From Viridibacillus soli (GTDB taxonomy: Bacteria; Bacillota; Bacilli; Bacillales_A; Planococcaceae), in contig NZ_JAEOAH010000007.1 of assembly GCF_016612995.1 (NCBI RefSeq), forward strand, positions 124,001 to 188,000: a stretch of DNA of 64,000 nt, read 5' to 3'. The notes under the pieces were generated by a model. That model searched no databases, was not told the DNA's origin, and was given only the letters and a program-made list of their open reading frames with translations. Positions 37,314 through 46,705 of the stretch are shown here, in pieces; within the stretch, counting starts at the first letter, position 1; each line of letters opens with the position of its first letter. A program made the translations under genes and the position numbers.

Positions 37314-40300
37314 TGAGCAGTGGAAAGCGATTTGGACTACTGGTCAAGATACTTTAGTGTCAGCGGCGGCAGGTTCAGGTAAAACCGCCGTCTTGATCAA
37401 TCGTATGATTGAAAAGGTCATTTCAACAGAAAATCCCATCGATGTGGACGAGCTTTTAGTTGTAACATTTACTAATGCTTCCGCAGCTGAAATGCGTCAT
37501 AGAATGGCAGAAGCTCTTGAAAAAGAGATCGCCAATCAACCAGAATCAAAACATCTTAGACGCCAATTAAGCTTATTAAATAAAGCGCAAATTTCAACAT
37601 TGCACTCATTCTGTTTAAATATTGTCCGTCAGTATGCGTATCTATTAGATATTGATCCCGGCTTCCGCATCGCCAATGATACAGAAGCTGCGCTATTAAA
37701 GGATGACACTTTAGCAGAAGTACTAGAGGAAGCTTACAATAGCGACCAAGTTGATGATGTCTACCGCTTAGTAGATAGTTTTACATCTGACCGCGATGAC
37801 CAAGCAATCGAATCATTAATTGATAAATTATATGATATGTCGCGTGTTAACCCAGAGCCGATGAAATGGCTTGAATCATTGCCAATGCAATATGATATTG
37901 ATGGGATTACATCTGTTGATGAGTTACCTATTAGTAAGATTATTAAGCGCTCTGTTAGTCATGCGATTGAAGCGGCCTATTCCCTTATTAAAGATATGAG
38001 AGAGCTCAGCCTAGAACCAAATGGACCATCAGCCTATGGGGAAACAGCCGAGAAGGATTTTATTTTATTAACAGAAGCACGTGCATTTTTACATGAACGT
38101 ACTTGGGAAGAAGCGTACGAATATTTCCATGCTATTAGCTGGGCAAGAATTTCTACGAAAAAGATGGACTGTGATCCAGAGCTGAAGGCATTAGCACAAA
38201 GCAAACGTAAGCAAGCAAAGGATTTATTTGACACGGCTAAAAAGCAATATTTCACTAGACGACCCGAAAGGCTACTTGATGAAATTCGATTAATGAAGCC
38301 GATGATTGAAACACTAGTAAATATTGCCGCTAGTTTTAGTGAAAAATATGCCGTAGCCAAAAATGAAAAAGGTCTCGTAGATTTTTCAGACTTAGAGCAT
38401 TTTGCATTGCAAATTCTAACAGATGAAGTAGAGGGGGAACTTGTCCCATCAGCTGTGGCTCTAAGTTACCGTGAAAAATTCAATGAAGTGCTTGTTGATG
38501 AATATCAAGATACGAATAGATTACAGGAAACTATTCTACAGCTTGTGAAAAGCGGTGGGAATGCGGATGGCAATATGTTTATGGTTGGTGACGTGAAACA
38601 ATCAATTTACCGATTCCGCTTGGCAGAGCCAACGTTATTTTTAAACAAATATCTGGAATTTGAAGAAGAGCCAGCAGATACAGGGATGAAAATCGACTTG
38701 AATGCTAACTTCCGAAGTCGCCCTGAAGTTTTGAATGGCACTAACTATATATTCTCTCAAATTATGGGTGAGAAAGTTGGCGAAATCAGTTATGATGAAG
38801 CAGCAGCGTTAAAACCTCATGCACCTTATAATGACAAGGAAGCCCCTGTAGAATTGGCGGTTCTATACACTGACCAATCGGAAGAGGAAGAATCTAATGA
38901 TGATCAAACAGAGATAAGTTCAGAGCTACAAGACGAGGAGGAATTAAAGAAATCTCAGCAAGAGGCGCGCTATATTATTCGTAAAATCCAGGAACTGAAA
39001 CAATCTGGACAAATGGTATATGATACGAAGAAAGGCAAAGAAAGGCCTTTAGAGTACCGTGATATCGTCATTTTAATGCGTTCTATGACTTGGTCAGGCG
39101 ACTTAGCTGAGGAGTTTAAGCTAGCTGGAGTTCCTTTATATGCAGAGTTAACTAAAGGGTATTTTGAAGCGCTTGAAGTGATGATTATGCTAAATACATT
39201 GCGAATTATCGATAACCCGTATCAAGATATCCCGTTAGCGTCTGTTCTGAGAGCACCATTTGTTGGTTTAACGGAAAATGAGCTAGCGAATATTCGATTA
39301 GCCGATTCGAAAGCGCCATTTTATGATGCATTGAAGCAATTTGTTCGTAACGAAGGAACGGGCTTAAAATCCAGCACTGCTGAAAAGCTCCAGCGCTTTT
39401 TACTGCAATTTGAAGATTGGCGAGATCTTGCTCGCCGCGGCTCTTTAGCGGATTTAATTTGGCGGGTGTATGTAGATACGAATTATTATGAAATGGTCGG
39501 TGCCATGCCAAATGGCAAACAGCGCCAAGCGAATTTACGTGCACTTCATGATCGTGCGTTATCTTATGAAAAAACGGCATTTCGGGGACTCTACCGATTT
39601 TTGAGATTTGTTGATCGGATGCGTTTACGTGGAGACGATTTAGGAACAGCACGCGCCATTAGTGAAACGGAAGATGTCGTACGATTAATGACGATTCACT
39701 CATCAAAAGGACTAGAATTCCCCTATGTTTTTGTAGCAGGTTTAGGTCGAGAGTTTAATAAAATGGATTTCAATTTACCTTATTTATTTGATCAACAGTT
39801 TGGTTTAGCGGTGAAAATGATTGATCCTGAAAAACGTATTCAATATACTTCACTGCCATTTTTAGCAATGCAAGAGAAAAAGAAACTTGAGCTAAAGGCA
39901 GAAGAGATGCGAGTTCTTTATGTTGCGATGACACGTGCGAAAGAGCATCTCTATTTAGTTGGTACGGTGAAAAATTGGGAGAAAACAAAAGCGGTTTGGG
40001 ATGATGCAAAGCTGTTGCCAGTAGAAGATATGCTTCCTGACCATGTTCGTGCTTTTGCAAAAAGCTATTTAGATTGGATTGGTCCTGCTTTAGCAAGGCA
40101 CTCAGACTATGAGCGATATTTAGGTAATGAAGATCCAGAAGTAGTTAATGAGCAATCAAGATGGAAAATTCAAGTCATAGGTGCAGAACATTTTAAAACA
40201 CCATTAGAAGTAGCTGAGGTAGAAGAAGTGACTGTAGAGGAAATTAATAAACCTCCTGAAATTGATGAGTCGATATTAAAGACTATCAAAAAGCGCTTTG

Positions 40301-40983
40301 ATACAGCTTATGCCTTTGATGGAGCCGTAGCAAAACGTTCCAAAACATCCGTTAGTGAGCTAAAACGGCTGCAAACCTTAGAACAAGCAGAGCAACCTGA
40401 ATTTTTTGTTAAGGCACCTAAAAAGCAACAGCAAGTGGCAAAGCGACCGAGCTTTTTACAACAACGTTCTTTAACCGCGGCTGAAGTTGGTACCGCGATG
40501 CATACAGTTATGCAACATATTCCACAGCAGGGCTTACATTCAAAGAAGGAAATTGATGTTTTTGTGCAGGGGATAGTTGATCGTCAACTATTGACGAAAG
40601 AAGAAGGAACAGCTGTAAAAGCGCCTAAAATTGTAGCGTTTTTTGAAACAGCCGCAGGTCAACGTTTTATGAATGCAGTCGAGCTACATCGGGAAATGCC
40701 TTTTACTTTTAGCGTTACAGATAATGACGGGGATTCACAAATCGTGCAAGGAGTTGTCGATTGCTTATTTAAGGAAGCAGATGGCAAATGGATTTTACTC
40801 GATTATAAAACGGATCGTATCAAAGAGAACATGAAGACGGAGGAAGGGTTACGCAAGGAAATGAAAGAACGTTATGATGTACAGTTAACAATTTATAAAA
40901 AAGCGTTAGAAGAAATTTTACGTATTACTATTTCAGAAAAGCTTATTTATGCATTTGATGCACAACGTTCAATAGAATTGTAG
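37270..40983 (+). CDS. addA: ATP-dependent helicase/nuclease subunit A
   Basis: 1237 aa from TTG 37270 (AAAGGAGG nine bases upstream); ATG 37273 is the next codon and equally possible. UvrD-like superfamily 1 helicase: Walker A SAAAGSGKTAVL, VDEYQDTN, DVKQSIYRFR, VRLMTIHSSKGLEFP and YVAMTRAKEHLYL. C-terminal RecB-type nuclease with LLDYKTDRI. It overlaps addB and is followed after 11 bases by the DUF418 gene. Confidence 0.97.
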   Translation: MMKIPMKPEMETWTDEQWKAIWTTGQDTLVSAAAGSGKTAVLINRMIEKVISTENPIDVDELLVVTFTNASAAEMRHRMAEALEKEIANQPESKHLRRQLSLLNKAQISTLHSFCLNIVRQYAYLLDIDPGFRIANDTEAALLKDDTLAEVLEEAYNSDQVDDVYRLVDSFTSDRDDQAIESLIDKLYDMSRVNPEPMKWLESLPMQYDIDGITSVDELPISKIIKRSVSHAIEAAYSLIKDMRELSLEPNGPSAYGETAEKDFILLTEARAFLHERTWEEAYEYFHAISWARISTKKMDCDPELKALAQSKRKQAKDLFDTAKKQYFTRRPERLLDEIRLMKPMIETLVNIAASFSEKYAVAKNEKGLVDFSDLEHFALQILTDEVEGELVPSAVALSYREKFNEVLVDEYQDTNRLQETILQLVKSGGNADGNMFMVGDVKQSIYRFRLAEPTLFLNKYLEFEEEPADTGMKIDLNANFRSRPEVLNGTNYIFSQIMGEKVGEISYDEAAALKPHAPYNDKEAPVELAVLYTDQSEEEESNDDQTEISSELQDEEELKKSQQEARYIIRKIQELKQSGQMVYDTKKGKERPLEYRDIVILMRSMTWSGDLAEEFKLAGVPLYAELTKGYFEALEVMIMLNTLRIIDNPYQDIPLASVLRAPFVGLTENELANIRLADSKAPFYDALKQFVRNEGTGLKSSTAEKLQRFLLQFEDWRDLARRGSLADLIWRVYVDTNYYEMVGAMPNGKQRQANLRALHDRALSYEKTAFRGLYRFLRFVDRMRLRGDDLGTARAISETEDVVRLMTIHSSKGLEFPYVFVAGLGREFNKMDFNLPYLFDQQFGLAVKMIDPEKRIQYTSLPFLAMQEKKKLELKAEEMRVLYVAMTRAKEHLYLVGTVKNWEKTKAVWDDAKLLPVEDMLPDHVRAFAKSYLDWIGPALARHSDYERYLGNEDPEVVNEQSRWKIQVIGAEHFKTPLEVAEVEEVTVEEINKPPEIDESILKTIKKRFDTAYAFDGAVAKRSKTSVSELKRLQTLEQAEQPEFFVKAPKKQQQVAKRPSFLQQRSLTAAEVGTAMHTVMQHIPQQGLHSKKEIDVFVQGIVDRQLLTKEEGTAVKAPKIVAFFETAAGQRFMNAVELHREMPFTFSVTDNDGDSQIVQGVVDCLFKEADGKWILLDYKTDRIKENMKTEEGLRKEMKERYDVQLTIYKKALEEILRITISEKLIYAFDAQRSIEL

Positions 40984-40994
40984 GAGGCGAGATT

Positions 40995-42185
40995 TTGAAT
41001 TTAACACCAACACCTATGCAGAAGAGAATTGAAGCACTCGATATGATGCGGGGCTTCAGTTTGCTAGGTATTTTCTTAGTGAATATGTTTGCATTTAGTA
41101 CACCTCTTCCACATATTGATTTAAAAACATGGTTTGAAGCTCCTCTAGATAAGAACTATCATCAGTGGTTAGATATTTTTGTTCAAGGAAGCTTTTATCC
41201 ACTATTTTCAATGTTGTTTGGTTATGGTTTAGCGATGCAATTTACGAAAGCAACAAAATTGGGAGACAATTTTTATAAGATTGGATCTAAGCGTTTAGCG
41301 GTGTTACTTGGCATTGGATTGTTACATGCCTTCCTCATTTGGTGGGGAGACATTTTAATGACCTATGCATTTTGTGGCTTTTTCTTATTGGCGTTATTAC
41401 GTTTGAAGCCAGTTTGGTTAATGACAATTGGTGGGGCGTTATATGGAATTGTCCATGGCTTCTTAATGGTGTTAATGGGTTTAGCTTCTTTAATAGAAGA
41501 ATCTAGCGATATGGCACAGTACGTAGATATAGCAGCTATAGAAGGCGCCATAGCAGCTTATGGTTCTGGTTCATGGACAGATGCTTTCATTCAGCGTCTT
41601 GCAGATTTACAAGTGCAGGCATCTCCTGGTATGTGGATTATTTCGTTGTTTACTATTTTACCGTATATGCTATTAGGTGCAGCCGCATCCAAATGGCAGC
41701 TTGTTGAACGTGCAAAGGAAAAACGTGTATTTTGGATTATTTTAACCGTGATTACGATACCGGTCGGTGTGACAATTAAGATGTTGCCTTATAATTTAGA
41801 GCGAAATCTTTTCCTAGACTATGTCCAAGTATCTTTTGGTGGGCCCATACTCGCGGTAGGCTATGCTGGGTTAATTGTCCTGTTATGTCAAATCCCAAAT
41901 TTTACTAAGATTTTCTCGCCAGTGGCAAAGGCAGGACGTATGTCAATGACTACATATTTAATGCAGTCAATTATAGGAACATTTATTTTCTATCACTTTG
42001 GATTAGGATTATATGGTAAAATCGGTGTCGATACCGTAACTTGGTTAGCTGTAGGGATATTCGTTCTACAAGTAGTATTTGCAGAGTTATGGTTCCTGAA
42101 ATTTAAGCAAGGTCCGGTGGAAGCAGTATGGAAACGTATAACCTACGGAAAAAAGATACAGAAAAAAGAGGAAATTAGTCAATAA
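40995..42185 (+). CDS. DUF418 membrane protein, YeiB-like
   Basis: 396 aa from TTG 40995, with TAGGAGG upstream. About ten membrane helices. The N-terminus RIEALDMMRGFSLLGIFLVN and the C-terminal GRMSMTTYLMQSIIGTFIF are the DUF418 signature. Some acyltransferase-3-like proteins share this fold, but no substrate can be named. Close spacing to addA suggests co-transcription. Confidence 0.85.
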   Translation: MNLTPTPMQKRIEALDMMRGFSLLGIFLVNMFAFSTPLPHIDLKTWFEAPLDKNYHQWLDIFVQGSFYPLFSMLFGYGLAMQFTKATKLGDNFYKIGSKRLAVLLGIGLLHAFLIWWGDILMTYAFCGFFLLALLRLKPVWLMTIGGALYGIVHGFLMVLMGLASLIEESSDMAQYVDIAAIEGAIAAYGSGSWTDAFIQRLADLQVQASPGMWIISLFTILPYMLLGAAASKWQLVERAKEKRVFWIILTVITIPVGVTIKMLPYNLERNLFLDYVQVSFGGPILAVGYAGLIVLLCQIPNFTKIFSPVAKAGRMSMTTYLMQSIIGTFIFYHFGLGLYGKIGVDTVTWLAVGIFVLQVVFAELWFLKFKQGPVEAVWKRITYGKKIQKKEEISQ

Positions 42186-42224
42186 TTGATGTATCATTGA
42201 AAAAAAGAAGGAGTGCCAATATTC

Positions 42225-43127
42225 ATGAAAATTTTATCATTTCGTTATAATAATGTAGTAAGTTTTGGTCCGAAAGTAAAAAAAGAAGAAGCTGTATGGG
42301 ATGTGTTAGCAATCCAAGAAGTTCTTCAAGTACTACCTTCTTTCGCAACAACAATTGTAGAGGGTATGACAGCTGGTTACGAATTTGTTGAACAATCTCG
42401 TAAACTTGTAGAAGCAGCACAGAATTCAGAAGACCCAGAGCAATTTAAATATGCATTTACTGAAATTGAGTGGTTAGCGCCAATTCCACGTACAACGAAA
42501 AATATTATTTGTGTTGGTAAAAACTATCAAGATCACGCCAAAGAAATGGGCGCTGAATCTGCTCCGGAAAATTTAATGATCTTCACAAAAGCACCAACTT
42601 CAATTGCTGCAGATGAACAAACAATCTCTGCACATGCTGATGTCACTTCTGAGCTTGACTATGAGGGTGAATTAGCAGTTGTTATCGGTAAAAAAGGTAA
42701 AAATATTCCTACAAAATTAGCATATGATTATGTATTTGGTTACACAATTGCCAATGATATTACAGCACGTGATTTACAAGCAAAACATAAGCAATTTTTC
42801 TTAGGTAAAAGCTTAGATGGTGCTTGTCCAATGGGACCTTACTTAGTAACAAAAGATGAAATCCCAAATCCACAATCTTTATCAGTTGTTACGAAAGTAA
42901 ATGATGAAGTTCGCCAAAATGGTTCGACAAAGGATATGATGTTCTCAATTGAAGAAATAATCTCTGAGATTTCTAAATTAGTAACTTTAGAACCTGGTGA
43001 TGTAATCTTAACAGGGACTCCTGCAGGCGTTGGTAAAGGCATGAATCCACCAACATACTTAAAAGCTGGTGATGTAGTAAAAGTGTCAATCGAAGGTATT
43101 GGTACTTTAGTAAATCGCTTCGAATAA
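42225..43127 (+). CDS. yisK: Fumarylacetoacetate hydrolase family protein, YisK-like
   Basis: 300 aa from ATG 42225 (AAGGAG 11 bases upstream). The FAH fold is plain from residue about 85: IICVGKNYQDHAKEMG, the metal site in ELDYEGELAVVIGKKGKNI, DITARDLQ, KSLDGACPMGPYLV and LTGTPAGVGKGM. The metal acids E/E/D occur in YEGEL...D. YisK of B. subtilis is an oxaloacetate-decarboxylating FAH protein tied to the cell-shape protein Mbl. yisL follows, as in B. subtilis. Confidence 0.88.
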   Translation: MKILSFRYNNVVSFGPKVKKEEAVWDVLAIQEVLQVLPSFATTIVEGMTAGYEFVEQSRKLVEAAQNSEDPEQFKYAFTEIEWLAPIPRTTKNIICVGKNYQDHAKEMGAESAPENLMIFTKAPTSIAADEQTISAHADVTSELDYEGELAVVIGKKGKNIPTKLAYDYVFGYTIANDITARDLQAKHKQFFLGKSLDGACPMGPYLVTKDEIPNPQSLSVVTKVNDEVRQNGSTKDMMFSIEEIISEISKLVTLEPGDVILTGTPAGVGKGMNPPTYLKAGDVVKVSIEGIGTLVNRFE

Positions 43128-43254
43128 TTTTTTTAGGTATACAAAGCTTTATAAACAGACCGATGGGAGCGTTTTCCATCGGTCTGTTATATTTGTATAG
43201 TTCTATACGATTTGGTAGGATAAAAATGATTATAAAAATAGAGGTGGGGCATAA

Positions 43255-43629
43255 ATGGATTTTTTAACTAGTCAAACGCATCTACATATTACAACATGGG
43301 TAGTTGCTATCGTATTATTTTTAGTAGCTGCTATGATGCAAAAAGGTACAAAGGGTCGAAAAGTAACCCATATGATTTTACGTGTATTTTATATTTTAGT
43401 TATTATCACTGGTGCTGCATTATTCGGTTCTGCTATGGACTATTCTATGGGCATGCAATACGGTTTAAAATTCCTGGGTGGAATTTTAGTAATTGGTATG
43501 ATGGAAATGGTATTAGTTCGTTCTGCTAAGGGTAAACCAACAAGTATGTTTTGGATTTTATTTGCAGTATTTCTATTATTCACATTGTATATGGGCTTCC
43601 ACTTACCAATGGGGAGTAAATTGTTCTAA
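43255..43629 (+). CDS. yisL: YisL family (DUF1516) membrane protein
   Basis: 124 aa after AGAGGTGGGG, four membrane helices. It starts MDFLTSQTHLHITTWVVAIV and carries GMMEMVLVRSAKGKPTSMFW near the end. Function unknown. A terminator follows, and the last third of the gene is duplicated just downstream. Confidence 0.88.
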   Translation: MDFLTSQTHLHITTWVVAIVLFLVAAMMQKGTKGRKVTHMILRVFYILVIITGAALFGSAMDYSMGMQYGLKFLGGILVIGMMEMVLVRSAKGKPTSMFWILFAVFLLFTLYMGFHLPMGSKLF

Positions 43630-43643
43630 AAGAATACTTATTT

Positions 43644-43676
43644 AACGTAATCAGAATTGTCTGGTTGCGTTTTTTT
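43644..43676 (+). terminator. Terminator of yisL
   Basis: A stem AACGTAATCAGA/TCTGGTTGCGTT with G-U pairing, followed by a seven-T run. Confidence 0.78.
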
Positions 43677-43699
43677 GTGAACAATACTATTGATAATAT

Positions 43700-43834
43700 A
43701 TGATGGAAATGGTTTTAGTAAGAAAAGCAAAAGGCAAACCAACAGCTATGTTCTGGCTTCTATTTGCAGTATTCCTATTAATCACTATGTTCCTAGGTTT
43801 TAAATTACCATTAGATGAGAGTTTCTTAGCTTAA
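43700..43834 (+). pseudogene. Duplicated C-terminal fragment of yisL
   Basis: A 44-codon frame MMEMVLVRKAKGKPTAMFWL continuing LLFAVFLLITMFLGFKLPLD matches the last third of yisL with several substitutions and a different end. There is no N-terminal part and no SD. Its own hairpin and T-run (43850-43884) follow, so the copied unit includes gene end plus terminator. Probably a recombination remnant. Confidence 0.75.
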
Positions 43835-43849
43835 TACTAGCAATAATAT

Positions 43850-43884
43850 ACAGCTACATGACGAATTTCGTGGCTGTTTTCTTT
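43850..43884 (+). terminator. Terminator after the yisL fragment
   Basis: An 8-bp stem ACAGCTAC/GTGGCTGT (one G-U) and a T-rich tail. Confidence 0.65.
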
Positions 43885-43929
43885 TATTCCAATAACAAGC
43901 TTACTTTGAATTTAGAGTAGGCTGGATCA

Positions 43930-44258
43930 TAGAAAAAGAGCTCGAGTCATAATAGTTGAGCGCTGAGTCATAAAAGAAAGAGCTTGAGTGATAACAGTTG
44001 GGCGCTGAGTCATAGAAGAAAGAGCTCGAGTGATAAAAGCTGCGCTGAGTCATAGAAGAAAGAGCTCGAGTCATAACAGTTGAGCGTTGAGTCATAAAAG
44101 AAAGAGCTTGAGTGATAACAGTTGAGCGCTGAGTCATAGAAGAAAGAGCTTGAGTGATAAAAGCAGCGCTGAGTCATAGAAGAAAGAGTTTGAGTGATAA
44201 CAGTTGAGTGTTGAGTCATAAAAGTAAGAGCTTGAGTGATAACAGCTATGTTCTTGAT
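43930..44258. repeat. Tandem array of about 42-bp units (two related 21-bp halves)
   Basis: About eight copies of a 42-bp unit made of two halves, AGCTYGAGTSATAACAGTTG and RGCGCTGAGTCATARAAGAA (consensus), with the shared core GAGTSATA recurring every 20-22 bases. Because 42 is a multiple of three, both overlapping minus-strand frames stay open as repeats such as MTQRSTVITQALSF, but these carry no start signals. There is no spacer pattern, so it is not a CRISPR array. Confidence 0.8.
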
Positions 44259-44263
44259 TGTCA

Positions 44264-45036
44264 CAGCTGAACTAGCGCTTACAGCAATTAAGTATATCCA
44301 GCTTCAGCGGCCAGCCTCTCGAGGTCACTTCAGTCTCTCGGTCAAAGGCAAAAAGCGCCTTTGATTCGAGCCTTCCAGTGCTTGTCGGGGCTAAACAGGC
44401 CGCTTCAGCAATTAAGTATATCCAGCTTCAGGCGCTAGCTGCTCAGGTCGTTTCAGTCGGGCACTTAAAGTCAAAGAGCGACTTTGGCTTCCGCCTTCCA
44501 ACGACTTCGAAGCTGAACGAGCGCCTACAGCAATAACTCAGATATCCAGCTTCAGCGGCCAGCCCCTCGAGGTCACTTCAGTCTCTCGGTCAAAGGCAAA
44601 AAGCGCCTTTGATTCGAGCCTTCCAGTGCTTGTCGGGGCTAAACAGGCCGCTTCAGCAATTAAGTATATCCAGCTTCAGGCGCTAGCTGCTCAGGTCGTT
44701 TCAGTCGGGCACTTAAAGTCAAAGAGCGACTTTGGCTTCCGCCTTCCAACGACTTCGAAGCTGAACGAGCGCCTACAGCAATAACTCAGATATCCAGCTT
44801 CAGCGGCCAGCCCCTCGAGGTCACTTCAGTCTCTCGGTCAAAGGCAAAAAGCGCCTTTGATTCGAGCCTTCCAGTGCTTGTCGGGGCTAAACAGGCCGCT
44901 TCAGCATTTAAGTATATCCAGCTTCAGGTGCTAGCTGCTCAGGTCGTTTCAGTCGGGCGCTCAAAGTCAAAGAGCGACTTTGGCTTCCGCCTTCCAACGA
45001 CTTCGCAGCTGAACGAGCACCTTCAGCATTTAAGTA
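44264..45036. repeat. Array of six 124-bp structured repeats (three A-B pairs of 248 bp)
   Basis: The anchor CCAGCTTCAG recurs at 44298, 44422, 44546, 44670, 44794 and 44918, exactly 124 bases apart, and A and B types alternate. A copies are nearly identical to each other (one substitution between the first two), as are B copies. Each unit has a closing stem and an inner hairpin. A: AGCGGCC/GGCCGCT and AAAGGC/GCCTTT. B: AGGCGCT/AGCGCCT and AAAGTC/GACTTT. The third B copy has AGGTGCT/AGCACCT, a compensated change. A partial B end precedes the first A copy. No ORF is supported; local GC is much higher than around. Confidence 0.9.
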
Positions 45037-45153
45037 AATTCACATTTTTGTCGAATTTGTATGGCTTTCCTTCCTTTTTGATGTGAAAGCATGGCGGGGA
45101 TGGTGGGGGTTTGGTAAAATTATGTTGGACAGTTCTGCAGAGGAGGACTATAA

Positions 45154-46632
45154 GTGAACGTTGTGAAATGGATTAGTACGGTAGTTGCGTCAGCGCTTTT
45201 GGCTACGACGATGGGGTTTATACCTATTGCGAAGGCAGAGAAAGAAGTGACGCATGATATTAAAGACGAAAGTATCTATGATCTATTCGTGGATCGTTAT
45301 TTTAATTCAGTTGTGGAAAATGACTACAATGTAGATGCTCGTGACAAAAATGCTTTTGCTGGCGGTGACTTTGGAGGGATCGCTACAAAGCTTACTCATA
45401 TTCAAGATATGGGATTCACGATTCTATCGATTGGGTCGATTTTTTCGACTGAAACATATGATGGAAGTGCTGTAGTCGATTATAGAGAAATTGAGCGTCA
45501 ATTTGGTACAGCTAAAGAATTTAAATCTTTGCTGACTGAAGTGCATAAAGGCAAGATGAAGTTAATGATCGATTTCCCTCTAAATAATGTTAGTAAGAAT
45601 CATGTTTGGGCTACAGATAAAGCCAATGCAGATTGGTATGAAACGACTGAGAACGGTCGTATTAATTGGAATACAAATCATCCAGACGTACAAAAGGCAT
45701 TAATCAATGCAGCAACTGAGTTTGCGAAGAAATATGATATCGACGGTATCCGCTTAACAAATTTAGTTGACAGCGATACAACGTTTTTAAATGATATGAT
45801 TACTTCATTGAAAAATATAAATAAAGATCTGTATGTTATATCAACAGACAAAAGTGATGCGGATTTTGATATGACTGTTAACAATGAGACAGTAGATATT
45901 TTTCAATCAATCTTTAAAAATGTCGATTTAGATTCATCAAAAGTAGAGCAGCCACTTGCTCCTATGATAAATGGAGGAGCAGAAAAGCCGGTAGCTGTAA
46001 TGTTAGATAACTTAAATAGTTCTCGTTTTACATTTGCTACAGCTGGAGAAAATATGTATCCACCGACACGTATTAAAGTCGCAATGGCAGCGATGTTTAC
46101 ATTACCTGGCGTGCCAGTAATGACATACGGAACAGAAATTGCACAAAATGGCGAAAAAGCACCTGATTCACATGCGGTATTGGATTTCAAAACAAAGGAT
46201 GATATCGTTTCTTACATTGGTGACGTTCAATCTGTTCGTAATAAATCCGAAACCCTTCGTACAGGGGACTTTAAACTATTAGAAAATAAAAATGGTTTTA
46301 TTGTATTTGAGCGCTCTTCTGATGAAGAGCAGTGGATTGTCGTTGTGAACAACACTGGTAGTACACAACATATCGATTTAGGTAAAGATATTATCAATGG
46401 AGATAAAGAGCTCCGTGGCCTATTTGAAAATGATATCGTTCGTGCAAATGACGATGGTGAGTATCGTCTAGTAGTTGACCGCGAAATCGTTGAGCTTTAT
46501 CAAGTAACAGAGCCTAAAGGCTTGAATATTTCATATATGGTTACATTAGGTGCTGTCTATGTCGCATTCATTACTTTTATTGTATTAATCTTACGAAAAA
46601 GTAGAAAAAACAGCAAAACTAAAAATAACTGA
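45154..46632 (+). CDS. Membrane-anchored GH13 alpha-amylase-like protein lacking catalytic residues
   Basis: 492 aa from GTG 45154, after AGAGGAGG. Signal peptide (residues 1-28), GH13 barrel (about 35-370), beta domain, and a C-terminal membrane helix (about 461-481) with a basic tail. The four GH13 motifs can be placed, but their key residues are changed: region I D140-FPLN-N145 (His replaced), region II GIRLT with Thr202 at the nucleophile Asp, region III VISTD with Ser230-Thr231 at Gly-Glu, and region IV D285-N-L-N288 instead of DNHD. All three catalytic acids are missing, so it probably binds rather than cleaves glycan. The reading frame is intact, which suggests it is kept by selection. 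Confidence 0.85.
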   Translation: MNVVKWISTVVASALLATTMGFIPIAKAEKEVTHDIKDESIYDLFVDRYFNSVVENDYNVDARDKNAFAGGDFGGIATKLTHIQDMGFTILSIGSIFSTETYDGSAVVDYREIERQFGTAKEFKSLLTEVHKGKMKLMIDFPLNNVSKNHVWATDKANADWYETTENGRINWNTNHPDVQKALINAATEFAKKYDIDGIRLTNLVDSDTTFLNDMITSLKNINKDLYVISTDKSDADFDMTVNNETVDIFQSIFKNVDLDSSKVEQPLAPMINGGAEKPVAVMLDNLNSSRFTFATAGENMYPPTRIKVAMAAMFTLPGVPVMTYGTEIAQNGEKAPDSHAVLDFKTKDDIVSYIGDVQSVRNKSETLRTGDFKLLENKNGFIVFERSSDEEQWIVVVNNTGSTQHIDLGKDIINGDKELRGLFENDIVRANDDGEYRLVVDREIVELYQVTEPKGLNISYMVTLGAVYVAFITFIVLILRKSRKNSKTKNN

Positions 46633-46635
46633 TGC

Positions 46636-46677
46636 AAAAAACCCCTTAGAGAATGTAAAAATTCGCTAGGGGGTTTC
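46636..46677. terminator. Bidirectional terminator between the amylase-like gene and degV
   Basis: A long stem AAACCCCTTAG...CTAGGGGGTTT with A/T-runs on both sides, serving the convergent genes. Confidence 0.85.
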
Positions 46678-46705
46678 AATTTGGAGCTGATTAGTTAGAG
46701 CGTTA

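Noticed and set aside
43901-44264. Two overlapping minus-strand frames with repeats like MTQRSTVITQAL
   Set aside because: They are open only because the DNA repeat unit is a multiple of three; no start signal and no protein character.
43930-45036. Possible CRISPR array
   Set aside because: Units are contiguous and near-identical with no unique spacers, and no cas genes are near.
44874-45086. 70-codon plus-strand frame over the last 124-nt repeats
   Set aside because: No SD, lies on the structured repeat, composition follows the repeat.
45154-46632. Active maltogenic or alpha-amylase
   Set aside because: All three catalytic acidic residues are replaced in the aligned motifs.
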